Below are positions 33,869 to 42,330 of a stretch of 64,000 nucleotides of DNA, piece by piece. The position numbers and the translations under genes were made by a program. Source of the stretch: Candidatus Amarobacter glycogenicus (GTDB taxonomy: Bacteria; Chloroflexota; Dehalococcoidia; Tepidiformales; Tepidiformaceae); the NCBI GenBank assembly GCA_016719395.1, contig JADJZF010000006.1, forward strand, positions 124,001-188,000, read 5' to 3'. Numbering within the stretch: position 1 is the stretch's first letter; each line of letters opens with the position of its first letter. The notes beneath the pieces were generated by a model that was not told where the DNA came from, did no database searches, and saw only the letters and a list, made by a program, of their open reading frames with translations.

Positions 33869-35143
33869 ATGGTGTCGTTCGCACTTACCGATGAGGAACG
33901 CCTCGTCCAACAAACAGCCCACGACTTCGCCAAACGAGAGATCCGGCCCGTGGCCGCCTATTACGACGAACGCGAAGAAGTGCCCTACGACATCATCAAG
34001 AAGGCTGCGGTCGTCGGCTTCGGAATCTCCCGCGAAGGTTCGCTCCTCGATGGTGGAGGTTCCTCGCTGGTCCCCGTCATCCTCGCGGAGGAGCTCTCCT
34101 GGGGTTGCGCGGGGATTGCCCTGGCCATCAACAGTTCGGGCCTTGCCGGGGCCGCGATCATGGCGACCGGCAGCCCCGAGCAGCGGGAAAAGTGGATGGC
34201 CGCCATCGCCTCCGACGCCAATGAGGTCCATCTCGGCGCGATGTGCCTGACGGAGCCCGATGCTGGCTCCGACGTCGCCAACATCCAGACCACTGCCAGG
34301 CGCGACGGCGACGACTACATCCTCAACGGCGAGAAACAGTTCATTACCAACGGCAACATCGCTGATGTCCACGTGGTTTTCGCGACCGAAGACCGCTCGA
34401 AGGGCTGGGGCGGCATCGGCGCCTACGTGATCCCTCGCGGCACCCCGGGCCTCGAAGAAGGCACCACCTGGAAGAAGATGGGCATTCGCGCCAGCCACAC
34501 GGCGAATGTCGTACTCAATGAGTGCCGGATCCCCGCGGAGAACAAGCTCGGCGCAGCCCCGAAGGGCGGCGGCTCTGCCGGGCCGGGGGCACTGGGAGCC
34601 TTGATGACCCTGGAGCGCACGCGGCCGGTCGTCGGAGCATACGCCCTTGGTATCGGACGGGCGGCATACGAGTACGCGCTGGACTATGCCAGGGACCGGG
34701 TCCAGTTCGGCAAGTCGATTATGAAGAACCAGGGCATCAGCTTCATGCTCGCCGACATGGCGATGGCGGTTGATTCGGCGCGCCTGATGGTCTGGCGGGC
34801 GGCCTGGATGGCCGGCGCCAATGCCCCTTACCTCCAGGCCGAAGGCTCGATGGCCAAGGCGTTCGCCAGCGATATGGCAATGAAAGTCACTGTTGACGCC
34901 GTCCAGGTTCTCGGCGGGCAGGGCTTCATGCGGGACCACCCCGTCGAAAAGTGGGTCCGGGACGCCAAGATCTTCCAGATTTTCGAGGGCACCAACCAGA
35001 TCCAGCGGATGGTCATCGGCCGCGCGATCGAGGCGCTCCCGAAAAGAACTAGGGCGAACCGTCCCCTCGCGGTCTCGTCAGCGGCACCCGGATGCTGTTC
35101 TTCGAGTTGCTCGCCGCCATGCAGACCGTCTCGAAGGCCCTAG
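33869..35143 (+). CDS. Acyl-CoA dehydrogenase
   Basis: FAD-dependent alpha,beta-desaturation of acyl-CoA. Motifs: LTDEERLVQQTAHDFAKREIRP, GAMCLTEPDAGSDVA, KQFITNGNIADV, KKMGIRASHTANV, the RVQFGKSIMKNQG helix, VQVLGGQGFMRDHPVEKWVRDAK and FEGTNQIQRMVIGRAI. After AIEALPK the last 30 or so residues (rich in Cys, Ser, Pro, Arg) do not look like this family. One extra A in the AAAA run near 35042 would give a stop at about 35052 (PKKN), a normal 394-residue end. Convergent with the E2 gene. Confidence 0.93.
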   Translation: MVSFALTDEERLVQQTAHDFAKREIRPVAAYYDEREEVPYDIIKKAAVVGFGISREGSLLDGGGSSLVPVILAEELSWGCAGIALAINSSGLAGAAIMATGSPEQREKWMAAIASDANEVHLGAMCLTEPDAGSDVANIQTTARRDGDDYILNGEKQFITNGNIADVHVVFATEDRSKGWGGIGAYVIPRGTPGLEEGTTWKKMGIRASHTANVVLNECRIPAENKLGAAPKGGGSAGPGALGALMTLERTRPVVGAYALGIGRAAYEYALDYARDRVQFGKSIMKNQGISFMLADMAMAVDSARLMVWRAAWMAGANAPYLQAEGSMAKAFASDMAMKVTVDAVQVLGGQGFMRDHPVEKWVRDAKIFQIFEGTNQIQRMVIGRAIEALPKRTRANRPLAVSSAAPGCCSSSCSPPCRPSRRP

Positions 35144-35153
35144 CGTTCCTGTT

Positions 35154-36440
35154 CTAGTTGATGGCTTCGAGTTTGGCTTTGAGCGCGGCCAGGAATTCCC
35201 CCGCTTCGAGGCCGTCCAGGGCGCGGTGGTCAAAGCTCAGGCACACATTGACCATCGATCGGATGGCGATGGCATCGCCATCGATCACCACGGCGCGCTT
35301 CACCACCCGTTCCATCGTGACGATGGCCACCTGCGGCACGTTCACGATCGGCCTGGAGGCGACGGATCCGAATGAGCCGGTGTTGTTAACCGTGAACGTC
35401 CCGAGCTCGACGTCCTCGACCCGAAGCTTTCTCGCGTGGGCGCGTTGAACAAGATCTGCGATGCGATGGGCAAGTCCAGCCACGCTCAGTTCTGCGGCGT
35501 TCTTGAGGACAGGCGTGACGAGGCCGTGTTCAGTCGCTACCGCGATGGCGATGTTCAGCGCCCGGTATCGCCGCAGTTCGTTTCCCTCCCAGCGCGAGTT
35601 CAGCATAGGGAACTCTCCCAGCGCCTCACAGACCGCGGCGGCGAAGTAGGGAAGCAACGTCAGGTCGACCCCCTCCTGCCGCACGAACTCCTCCTTTTCC
35701 CGGTTCCGCCTCGCGACGAGGCCGGATACATCGCATTCGACCATCGTCCATGCCTGCGGCGCCTCCACGTTCGACCGTGTCAGGTGCTCCGCAATGGTCC
35801 GGCGCGTTGCTGACAGGGTCACCACTTCATACGGTGCGCCTGCCTCCGGTGGGGCTGCTGGCCGGGTCGCGGCCCCATACCGGTCCTTCGGGCCCGCGAT
35901 GGCGGCTTCGACATCCTTACGCGTTATGCGCCCGCCGATGCCGCTCCCCGGGATGGTCGAGAGGTCGATGCCGCGCTCGCCTGCCAGCCGCATGACTGCG
36001 GGTGAGTAGTACCGGGAGCGGTCATCCGGGTTGGAGCGGACAGGGCGCTGCGAATCGCCGGGCTGTGGCCGCGGAGGCGCGGCCGGTGCGTTAGCGTGAA
36101 TTGGAGCGGTGGCCGCGGGCGTCTCCTCCGGCGGAATGGCCATCGGTCCGCCGGACCAACTGCCGCTGCTGGCCGCGCCGACGGCGCCCGCCACGAGGCT
36201 GCCGCCCGCCGCGATGACTTCGCAGAGTGGAGTGCCGATGTCCACGGTTTCACCCTGCGGCACCAGGATGCGTCCCATCGTCCCTTCAAATTCGGAGGGT
36301 AGTTCGGCGGTGACTTTCTCGGTTTCTATTTCGCAAAGCGGTTCGTCCAGTTTCACCGGGTCGCCCGGCTGCTTAAACCACTGAATGACCGTCCCTTCGG
36401 TGACGCTCTCTCCGAGCTGCGGCATCTTCACGATCGTCAT
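35154..36440 (-). CDS. 2-oxoacid dehydrogenase E2 (dihydrolipoamide acyltransferase)
   Basis: Start at ATG 36440 (MTIVKMPQLGESV); the frame continues to 36668 but that part overlaps E1beta antiphase and is not E2-like. Lipoyl domain residues 1-77 with lipoyl Lys42 (EIETEKVTAELP), a Pro/Ala linker, the E1/E3-binding domain (YYSPAVMRLAGERGIDL, GSGIGGRITRKDV) and the catalytic core ending SFDHRALDGLEAGEF with His405 and Asp409. One lipoyl domain and 428 residues fit a branched-chain or pyruvate complex. E3 is not in the window. Confidence 0.93.
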   Translation of the reverse strand: MTIVKMPQLGESVTEGTVIQWFKQPGDPVKLDEPLCEIETEKVTAELPSEFEGTMGRILVPQGETVDIGTPLCEVIAAGGSLVAGAVGAASSGSWSGGPMAIPPEETPAATAPIHANAPAAPPRPQPGDSQRPVRSNPDDRSRYYSPAVMRLAGERGIDLSTIPGSGIGGRITRKDVEAAIAGPKDRYGAATRPAAPPEAGAPYEVVTLSATRRTIAEHLTRSNVEAPQAWTMVECDVSGLVARRNREKEEFVRQEGVDLTLLPYFAAAVCEALGEFPMLNSRWEGNELRRYRALNIAIAVATEHGLVTPVLKNAAELSVAGLAHRIADLVQRAHARKLRVEDVELGTFTVNNTGSFGSVASRPIVNVPQVAIVTMERVVKRAVVIDGDAIAIRSMVNVCLSFDHRALDGLEAGEFLAALKAKLEAIN

Positions 36441-36489
36441 CGCTACGCCCTGCCCGAATTGAAACTCGAAGTCCAGGTTTCGAACGTCA

Positions 36490-37467
36490 TCAGTAGGCCG
36501 CCAGCTCTCGCGCCGCTGACGCGATCTTGTCCCGGTTCGGCATGAAGAAATCCTCCATCGCATGGTGGAACGGGATGGGTGGGATATCAGGCCCGGCCAC
36601 GCGCCGGATTGGTGCGTCCAGGTATTCGAAGGCGTGCTCGGCAATGATCGCGGCGATCTCGCCGCCAAGCCCGCCGGTCAGCGTGTCCTCATGCACGATG
36701 AGCACTTTCCCTGTCGCCCGAGCCGAATCGAGGATTGTCTCGCGGTCCAGCGGGTTCAGGGTCAGCAGGTCGACGACGGTGCATTCGGTGCCCTCACCCG
36801 AAAGCGTCTCCGCCGCCGCCAGCGATTCGTGCAGCATCAACCCGTAGGCGAAAATCGTGAGGTCTCCACCTTGCCTCGTCACCCGGGCCTTTCCGATCCG
36901 CGTCTCGGCGGGTGCGCCGTCCATCTCCTGGCGGAACAGCCGGTAGGTTCGCTTGTGTTCGAGGAACAGCACCGGGTTGGGGTCGGCAATGGCGGCGTGT
37001 AAGAGGCTGCGGTAATCCGCCGGAAATGATGGAGCGACCACTTTGATGCCGGGCATGTGGGCGTAATACGCCTCGATGCTCTGGGAATGATGTTGCCCGC
37101 CATGGACGCCGCCGCCCCACGCGGTCCGCACCACCATCGGCAGGTGGGCGTCACCAAGCGTCCGGTAGCTCCAGCGAGACGCCTCACTGCAGAGTTGGTC
37201 GAAGCCAGCGTGGATGAAGTCCGCGAACTGGATCTCCGCTACCGGCCGCAACCCGTAATGTGCGGCCCCGATGCACACGCCGATGATCGACGACTCCGCC
37301 AGCGGCGAATCGATGACACGTTCGCCGTACCGGGCGCGCAGGCCCTCGGTAGCCCGGAAGACTCCCCCGGCCTCCACGTCTTCACCCAGGATGAACACCC
37401 GGTCGTCAGCCGCCAGTGCTTCGTCGAGCGCGGTGCGGACGGCCTCGATGGCTGTCAGTGCCGTCAC
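36490..37467 (-). CDS. 2-oxoacid dehydrogenase E1 component, beta subunit
   Basis: 325 residues from GTG 37467: RVFILGEDVEAGGVFRATEGLRARYG, DSPLAESSIIGVCIGAA, EIQFADFIHAGFDQ, WGGGVHGGQHHSQSIEAYYAHMPGIKVVAPS, VDLLTLNPLDRETI and HEDTLTGGLGGEIAA are diagnostic of the transketolase-like beta subunit of branched-chain/pyruvate E1. It is separated from E1alpha by one base and followed by E2 after 49 bases, one operon. Confidence 0.95.
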   Translation of the reverse strand: MTALTAIEAVRTALDEALAADDRVFILGEDVEAGGVFRATEGLRARYGERVIDSPLAESSIIGVCIGAAHYGLRPVAEIQFADFIHAGFDQLCSEASRWSYRTLGDAHLPMVVRTAWGGGVHGGQHHSQSIEAYYAHMPGIKVVAPSFPADYRSLLHAAIADPNPVLFLEHKRTYRLFRQEMDGAPAETRIGKARVTRQGGDLTIFAYGLMLHESLAAAETLSGEGTECTVVDLLTLNPLDRETILDSARATGKVLIVHEDTLTGGLGGEIAAIIAEHAFEYLDAPIRRVAGPDIPPIPFHHAMEDFFMPNRDKIASAARELAAY

Positions 37468-37468
37468 A

Positions 37469-38494
37469 TCACAACTCCTTGTAGACGAAGCCGAGTGCGT
37501 CTTCCGGCGCCGGGTCGGGTTGCATCAGTGCCCACTGGGCCGCCTCCCGGATCTCCTCCTCGACTCGGGCTTCAATCTCGTCGAGGTCCCCGCGCGGGAA
37601 GATCCCGTCCGATTCGACGCGTTCCCTGAAGAGCTTGATCGGATCCTTGAGAGACCACTCTTCGAGTTCGTTTTTCGTGCGGTAGCGGGAGTCGTCGTCG
37701 TCGCTCGAGTGCGGCCACAGCCGGTAGCACTTCGCTTCGATCAGGTGCGGGCCGCCTCCCTTCCGAGCCTCGTCCACCGCAGGCCGAACCGTCTGGTAGA
37801 CCGCGATAGCGTCCATGCCGTCCACAACGGCGCCCTGCATGTTGTATGCCCGCTTCCGGTCCGCCACGTGTTCGACGGCCATCTCCTTCTCGTTTTTCTC
37901 GGTGATGGCATAGCCATTGTTCTGAACGAAAAAGATGACCGGCAGCCTGTGGATGGAGGCGAAGTTCAGGGCTTCATGGAAGTCTCCACGGCTCGTGCTG
38001 CCTTCCCCGCAGCAGGCCATGACGACGATCGGGTCTTTCCGCAGTTTCGCCGCCAGCCCGATCCCTGCCGCATGGAGGAACTGGGTTGTCACCACACTCG
38101 ACTGGGTCACGACCTTCCGGGCAGTGTTCCCCCAGTGCGAGGGCATCTGGCGGCCGTGGCTGTTCGGGTCGTCACGTTTCGCCAACAGGTTCAACATCGC
38201 CTCGCGGGCGGTCATGCCGAAGACGAGGTTCATGCCGAGGTCGCGGTAGTAGGGCGCGAGGTAGTCGGTCCCTTTTCGGAGTGCCATCGCCGCCCCCACC
38301 TGGGCCGCTTCCTGGCCCGCGCCGGCGATCACAAACGGAGCGCGGCCCTGCCGGTTGAGCGCGAGCATGCGCTCGTTCAGCTTCCGCGCGAGGAGCATGT
38401 GGTAGTACATGTCCTCGAGTTGCTGTTCGCTCAGGAGGTACTCGTCGATGGTCTTTTGCGAGCGCGGAGGACGGGTTGCGCGAGTTGCTGCCAT
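37469..38494 (-). CDS. 2-oxoacid dehydrogenase E1 component, alpha subunit
   Basis: The thiamine pyrophosphate motif is CCGEGSTSRGDFHEALNFA with the closing QNNGYAITEKN. FVIAGAGQEAAQVGAAMAL, YLAPYYRDLGMNLVFG, and the phosphorylation-loop-like YRLWPHSSDDDDSRYR are closest to branched-chain 2-oxoacid dehydrogenase alpha subunits, so valine/leucine/isoleucine breakdown is the likely role; acetoin or pyruvate is less likely. GAGGAAGG precedes the ATG. First gene of the E1alpha-E1beta-E2 operon. Confidence 0.93.
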   Translation of the reverse strand: MAATRATRPPRSQKTIDEYLLSEQQLEDMYYHMLLARKLNERMLALNRQGRAPFVIAGAGQEAAQVGAAMALRKGTDYLAPYYRDLGMNLVFGMTAREAMLNLLAKRDDPNSHGRQMPSHWGNTARKVVTQSSVVTTQFLHAAGIGLAAKLRKDPIVVMACCGEGSTSRGDFHEALNFASIHRLPVIFFVQNNGYAITEKNEKEMAVEHVADRKRAYNMQGAVVDGMDAIAVYQTVRPAVDEARKGGGPHLIEAKCYRLWPHSSDDDDSRYRTKNELEEWSLKDPIKLFRERVESDGIFPRGDLDEIEARVEEEIREAAQWALMQPDPAPEDALGFVYKEL

Positions 38495-38518
38495 CGCCCT
38501 TCCTCACCGGGTGCCCCG

Positions 38519-38556
38519 CAAACGAAAACGGCAGAACGCGGAGCGACTCTGCCGTT
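38519..38556 (-). terminator. Rho-independent terminator
   Basis: On the minus strand AACGGCAGA and TCTGCCGTT (38556-38548 and 38535-38527) pair over 9 bases with a 12-base loop, then TTCGTTT follows. It stands 27 bases beyond the stop of the small membrane gene and 25 bases before the E1alpha start, so it separates the two transcripts. Confidence 0.6.
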
Positions 38557-38582
38557 CATGCTAGCACAGGCCGGGAGGGCGA

Positions 38583-38837
38583 TTACGACTCGGTTCGGAG
38601 GCCTTCGTCACCGCAACCCGGTTCAACCGCCGGGACTGAAGCCCTCGCCAGCGGGAGGTCGTTCGCGGTCGCCACGTCGGCCGCCGCGAAGCCGTCGAGC
38701 ACCTGGGCAGAATCCTCGCGGGTTACCAGTTCGTCGCTTCCGCCTGGCCCGAAGGCCGCGGCGATGAGGACGACGATCACGGGCAGCGCCGCGAACGGGA
38801 TGGGGAGAAGCAAAGCCCCAAGCATCTTCCGTTGCAT
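38583..38837 (-). CDS. Small single-pass membrane protein (84 aa)
   Basis: Start ATG 38837 follows a G-rich site. Residues 6-29 (LGALLLPIPFAALPVIVVLIAAAFG) are one membrane helix and the remainder is acidic and hydrophilic with a single Cys. No family recognised. The matching terminator immediately downstream supports a real transcript. Confidence 0.5.
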   Translation of the reverse strand: MQRKMLGALLLPIPFAALPVIVVLIAAAFGPGGSDELVTREDSAQVLDGFAAADVATANDLPLARASVPAVEPGCGDEGLRTES

Positions 38838-38989
38838 CTCAGCAGGCCCCCTGAAAAGGTTCCTGCACAGTGTACACGACCCGCGCCAACCTGCGCATGG
38901 TGCACATTTCGAACCGATGTTGCACGGGTCCCGGCGAACCATTGTCGCTGTGGCGATAAAATGCCCTTCGCAGCCGGAGGTTTCTACTG

Positions 38990-40486
38990 GTGGAACGTGC
39001 GCGCACTTTGGCCGTCATCGATGTCGGCTCGAACTCGGTCCGGCTCCTTGTCGCCCGTGCGCTTTCGTCATCCGCCTTCGAAGTCGTCGACGAAGAGCGG
39101 TTCGACGCCCGTATGGGCGAAGGCATGGATGCCGGTCTCCTCACCGAAGCGGCGATGGCGCGTGGGCTGCGGGCGCTCTCGGTCATGGCCCAGGTCGCCC
39201 GTTCCCACCAGCCCGCGGCGATGACGGTCGTCGGCACCGAAGCCCTCCGCCACGCGTCCAATGCGTCTGAATTCGTCGAGCGGGCACACGGACGCACCGG
39301 GCTGCAGGTCCGCATACTCACCGGCTACGAGGAGGCATACTGCGGCTTTCTTGGAGTCGTCAACAGCACTGTCCTCCGTGATGGGCACCTCCTGGACATC
39401 GGTGGTGGCTCCCTGGAACTCATGCGCGTGGCCGGGCGCGCTCTCGAGAGCGTCCACTCCGGCCCGTTCGGCGCCATCTATGCAAGAGAGCGTTATCTCC
39501 GCTCCGACCCGCCGACCGCGCGTGAGCTTCGCAGCCTGCGAAAGGCGATCCGCGCCGAATTCGCGGTCACCGCGCCTCATCCCCTGCTCTTCGGGACCGG
39601 TGGCGCAGTCCGCAACCTGGCTCGCCTCGTCCGGATCCAGCGCGCCTATCCGCTGCGCCGCATCCACGGACTTCAGATCACGCGCAGTGAGATGGCACGA
39701 CTCGCGGGTCGGCTCGCTCGTGCCTCGCACGAAGAGCGCCGCCGGATCCCGGGCATCGGCACCAACCGCGCCGATATCCTGCACGCTTCCGCGGTAGTGA
39801 TCGACGAAGTCATGGACATGGCGGGGGCGGAAACGCTCACCGTTGCCGGCCAGGGCCTTCGAGAGGGCCTGCTCTGGCAGATGATTCGTGACGACCCGGC
39901 CATCCTGCCCGATGTGCGCAGCGCTTCGGTGATGGGCCTTGCCCGCGCCAACGGCGTTGATGAACTCTCGGCCGAGCCCGTCGTCCTCGCCGCGGCGGCG
40001 CTCTTCGAGGCGACGCGCGACGTCCATCGCCTGGGCCAGCCCGAACTCGACCTCTTGCTGCATGCGGCGCGGATGGCCGGCATCGGCATGCACATCGACT
40101 ACTACAACCGCGACCGCCACGCGGAATACCTGGTGCACAGCGGCGACCTCCACGGCTTCTCCCACCGGGAAGTCGTCATCCTCGCCAGCCTGGTCCGTTG
40201 GGCTGACTCCGGAACCCCGGACCTGGCGCCGTACAGGTCGATCACTCTCCCGGACGACGTTCGCACGGCGGCGGTCCTGGCGACGCTCCTCGGCCTCGCA
40301 AGGGCGGTCCGCCGCCGCGTGCCGTCGCCAGTGCTCGACTTCCAGGCAAAGGTCACGAAGGGCACCCTGAGAATTCATCTGACGAGTCGGGGGGAACTGG
40401 ATGCCGAACTCTACGAAATCGAGCGGCAGCAACGGCGGATCGAAGCGGTCCTGAAGCTTTCGCTGGACGTCCGGCCGGCGCGTTAG
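38990..40486 (+). CDS. ppx: Exopolyphosphatase / guanosine pentaphosphatase family
   Basis: The N-terminal actin-like domain opens LAVIDVGSNSVRLLVAR and contains TVVGTEALRHASNASEF and DIGGGSLELMRV (phosphate-binding loop), LLFGTGGAVRNLARL and RIPGIGTNRADILHASAVVI. The second half is the HD-like C-terminal domain of the long Ppx/GppA form (498 residues). Start GTG 38990, 9 bases after GGAGG; TAAAAT at 38956-38961 is a likely -10. Polyphosphate or pppGpp breakdown cannot be distinguished. Confidence 0.9.
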   Translation: MERARTLAVIDVGSNSVRLLVARALSSSAFEVVDEERFDARMGEGMDAGLLTEAAMARGLRALSVMAQVARSHQPAAMTVVGTEALRHASNASEFVERAHGRTGLQVRILTGYEEAYCGFLGVVNSTVLRDGHLLDIGGGSLELMRVAGRALESVHSGPFGAIYARERYLRSDPPTARELRSLRKAIRAEFAVTAPHPLLFGTGGAVRNLARLVRIQRAYPLRRIHGLQITRSEMARLAGRLARASHEERRRIPGIGTNRADILHASAVVIDEVMDMAGAETLTVAGQGLREGLLWQMIRDDPAILPDVRSASVMGLARANGVDELSAEPVVLAAAALFEATRDVHRLGQPELDLLLHAARMAGIGMHIDYYNRDRHAEYLVHSGDLHGFSHREVVILASLVRWADSGTPDLAPYRSITLPDDVRTAAVLATLLGLARAVRRRVPSPVLDFQAKVTKGTLRIHLTSRGELDAELYEIERQQRRIEAVLKLSLDVRPAR

Positions 40487-40980
40487 GCTTTCGCGGCCAG
40501 TTTTCGGAGCGCTCCAGGCTGGATGAGCCACTCGAGCGTGCCATTTCCCGGTGCCGGTGGGCCGTAGGTCGAGACGAGTGCCGCTGCGCCCTTGCGGAAG
40601 ACTGAGCTCATCAACGTCGCGTCGCCAGTCAGGAGCACGGAGAGGAGTTCACTCATCCACGGTTCGTGCCCCACGAGCGCGAGCGCGTCCAGGGACGTGG
40701 CTGCGCAGCTCGTGAGCACTTCGTGGTGGCTGCCGTTCCCGAGCGAGTCCCAGGTCCGGACCCGGACCTTGTAGAGGTCTTCGAGGATCTCCGCGGTCTG
40801 CCTGGCACGCAGCACCGGCGAAGTGGCGATGGCGTCGAGTGAGACCACCCCCTTCAGGCCGAGCGCTGCTTCTCGCATGCGCTTCCGTCCTTCCGGGGTG
40901 AGGGGCCGCACGCGGTCATCCACGTAGCCCGCCGTCCCGCGTTCGACGGCGATGGCGTGGCGGATGAGGCAGAGCTGCAA
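40483..40980 (-). CDS. sixA: SixA-type phosphohistidine phosphatase
   Basis: The RHG motif is CLIRHAIAVE at residues 4-13, followed by DRVRPLTPEGRKRMREAA, ATSPVLRARQTAEIL and ALALVGHEPWMSELL, the SixA pattern. Start is TTG 40980. It overlaps the 3' end of ppx by four bases in convergent orientation and follows the small paralog pair on the minus strand, so it is probably last in their operon. Confidence 0.88.
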   Translation of the reverse strand: MQLCLIRHAIAVERGTAGYVDDRVRPLTPEGRKRMREAALGLKGVVSLDAIATSPVLRARQTAEILEDLYKVRVRTWDSLGNGSHHEVLTSCAATSLDALALVGHEPWMSELLSVLLTGDATLMSSVFRKGAAALVSTYGPPAPGNGTLEWLIQPGALRKLAAKA

Positions 40981-40984
40981 CGGT

Positions 40985-41335
40985 CTATCCGGCTGCCGGC
41001 GGCGCGGGCTCGGCTGAAACGAGGTTCACAGCCACGATCTTCCATTGGCCCATCAGCTGTTTCCAGGTCGCCCCCAGCGTCGCCGTGCCGGCGCTCGACC
41101 GGAAGGTGACGTGGAAGAGTTCGCCGCCATCTTCCTGGGGGCCGAAGTCCTTCAGGTCGTACCCCTCGATGTTGGGCATCTGGGCGGGCGAAAGCCCGCC
41201 CGCCTGTGCGCCCATCGCCATCACCTGCGCCAGAACTTCCGGCGTGATGTCGGCCATCAATTGGGACAGGTTGCCCGACATGATCGCCTGGGCATTGCGG
41301 TCGGCGGCCTCGCGCGCGGAGGTGGGCTGCGTCAC
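40985..41335 (-). CDS. Small cytosolic protein, paralog A (116 aa)
   Basis: GTG start at 41335, four bases after the upstream paralog's stop. The opening REAADRNAQAIMSGNLSQLMADITPEVLAQVMAM aligns by eye with the upstream gene's LNRHAQDVVNGNVAGLMGDFAPEAMAKIMGL, and both end with a beta-rich half (TATLGATWKQLMGQWKIVAVN). The helix-then-strand order recalls NTF2/SnoaL-like cone folds, but no active site can be named. Confidence 0.65.
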   Translation of the reverse strand: MTQPTSAREAADRNAQAIMSGNLSQLMADITPEVLAQVMAMGAQAGGLSPAQMPNIEGYDLKDFGPQEDGGELFHVTFRSSAGTATLGATWKQLMGQWKIVAVNLVSAEPAPPAAG

Positions 41336-41340
41336 TTGGC

Positions 41341-41610
41341 TTAGAGTTCCTTCACGTCAACGATCTGGAACTTGCCGCCGGTCTCGCTCCACTTGCTCCA
41401 AATCTTGCGGGTGCTCGCACCGATGTAGCTGATTTCGGCTTCGTTGTTGCCGAGTTCCTTCACTTCGAACGACATCGCGGTGATCGGGTTGGCCGCCAAT
41501 CCCATGATCTTGGCCATTGCCTCGGGTGCGAAGTCGCCCATCAGGCCGGCGACATTGCCGTTCACGACATCCTGGGCGTGGCGGTTGAGGGTGTCCTTCA
41601 GTTCTGCCAT
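41341..41610 (-). CDS. Small cytosolic protein, paralog B (89 aa)
   Basis: The start is ATG 41610 (MAELKDTLNRHAQDVV) preceded by AAGGGACGG; the longer open frame to 41820 is non-coding in appearance. Sequence AAEIS-like strands and IWSKWSETGGKFQIVDV mirror paralog A (TWKQLMGQWKIVAV). Tandem duplicates in one operon, with sixA following. Confidence 0.65.
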   Translation of the reverse strand: MAELKDTLNRHAQDVVNGNVAGLMGDFAPEAMAKIMGLAANPITAMSFEVKELGNNEAEISYIGASTRKIWSKWSETGGKFQIVDVKEL

Positions 41611-41771
41611 GTGCGTGGTCCGTCCCTTCGTGGTCGGTAGATTCGCGACGAAGGATAGCGGTGCGCAGTCGCGCCCCGCAATCATCCGGACTCCGGGCGC
41701 GCAACCGGGCTTGTTGTGTCGAGTACGGGTTCCAGGCCGCGCGGGGATTCCGGAAACGAGGCGAGCGCCGA

Positions 41772-42062
41772 TCAGGCGGGCGGCGGCAGGAGGACCTCGT
41801 TCCAATTGTCCACTCGCCACTTCGCGACCGCGCCACTCGTGACGAAGGGGTCGCCTCTTGCAAACTCCTCAGCCGCCTGTCTCGTGTGGAAGACGCCATA
41901 GGCGAGGCCCGAAGGCCGGCCTTCGGCGTCCACGATGGGGCCCGACGCAACGAACTCGCCGCGCGCAGCGAATTCGTTGATGCGTGCGCGGTTGGCCGGG
42001 TAAGTAGCGCGAAGCAACTCCGGGCTGACGTCGCCTGTCTCGTAGACCATGAGGTATTTCAT
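41772..42062 (-). CDS. YciI-like protein
   Basis: The 96-residue protein KYLMVYETGDVSPELLRATYPANRARI, then GEFVASGPIVDAEGRPSGLAYGVF, FARGDPFVTSGAVAKWRVDNWNEV is the YCII ferredoxin-like fold including the DPF motif that shapes the active site. ATG 42062 is chosen; the longer frame reaches into the tRNA gene. Function in this organism unknown. Confidence 0.85.
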   Translation of the reverse strand: MKYLMVYETGDVSPELLRATYPANRARINEFAARGEFVASGPIVDAEGRPSGLAYGVFHTRQAAEEFARGDPFVTSGAVAKWRVDNWNEVLLPPPA

Positions 42063-42125
42063 CGGACGGTCCTGACTTGGGGGTCGTAGCCCCGTTACGG
42101 CGGGGCGGTAGCCAACCGGCCCGGG

Positions 42126-42163
42126 CAGAACTCGGTAATGCAGACGCTCAGAACTCGGTAATG
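42126..42163. repeat. 15-bp direct repeat at the tRNA-Val 3' end
   Basis: CAGAACTCGGTAATG occurs at 42126-42140 and 42149-42163, a 23-base period. The second copy includes the last bases of the tRNA 3' end (CCA on the minus strand). Confidence 0.8.
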
Positions 42164-42238
42164 GTGGGCGATACTGGATTCGAACCAGTGACCTCTGCGA
42201 TGTCAACGCAGCGCTCTAACCATCTGAGCTAACCGCCC
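42162..42238 (-). tRNA. tRNA-Val (anticodon GAC)
   Basis: The minus strand folds into a standard cloverleaf: acceptor GGGCGGT with ATCGCCC (one G-T pair), D-arm with AGCTCAGATGGTTAGAGC, anticodon stem CTGCG/CGCAG with loop TTGACAT (anticodon GAC), and T-arm CACTGGTTCGAATCCAGT. CCA is encoded. Length is 77 bases. Confidence 0.95.
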
Positions 42239-42318
42239 CAACGCGGAACGCTCAGGATAGCGCAGCCGCCGCGACTGTGCCAACGACGCGAACCATGGGC
42301 CGTTGGACTTGCCGCAGA

Positions 42319-42324
42319 TACGAT
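42319..42324 (+). promoter_or_regulatory. Putative leaderless -10 (TACGAT)
   Basis: TACGAT lies exactly 6 bases before GTG 42331, with no ribosome binding site. The identical hexamer and spacing precede the gene at 48419. Confidence 0.5.
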
Positions 42325-42330
42325 ACTCCT

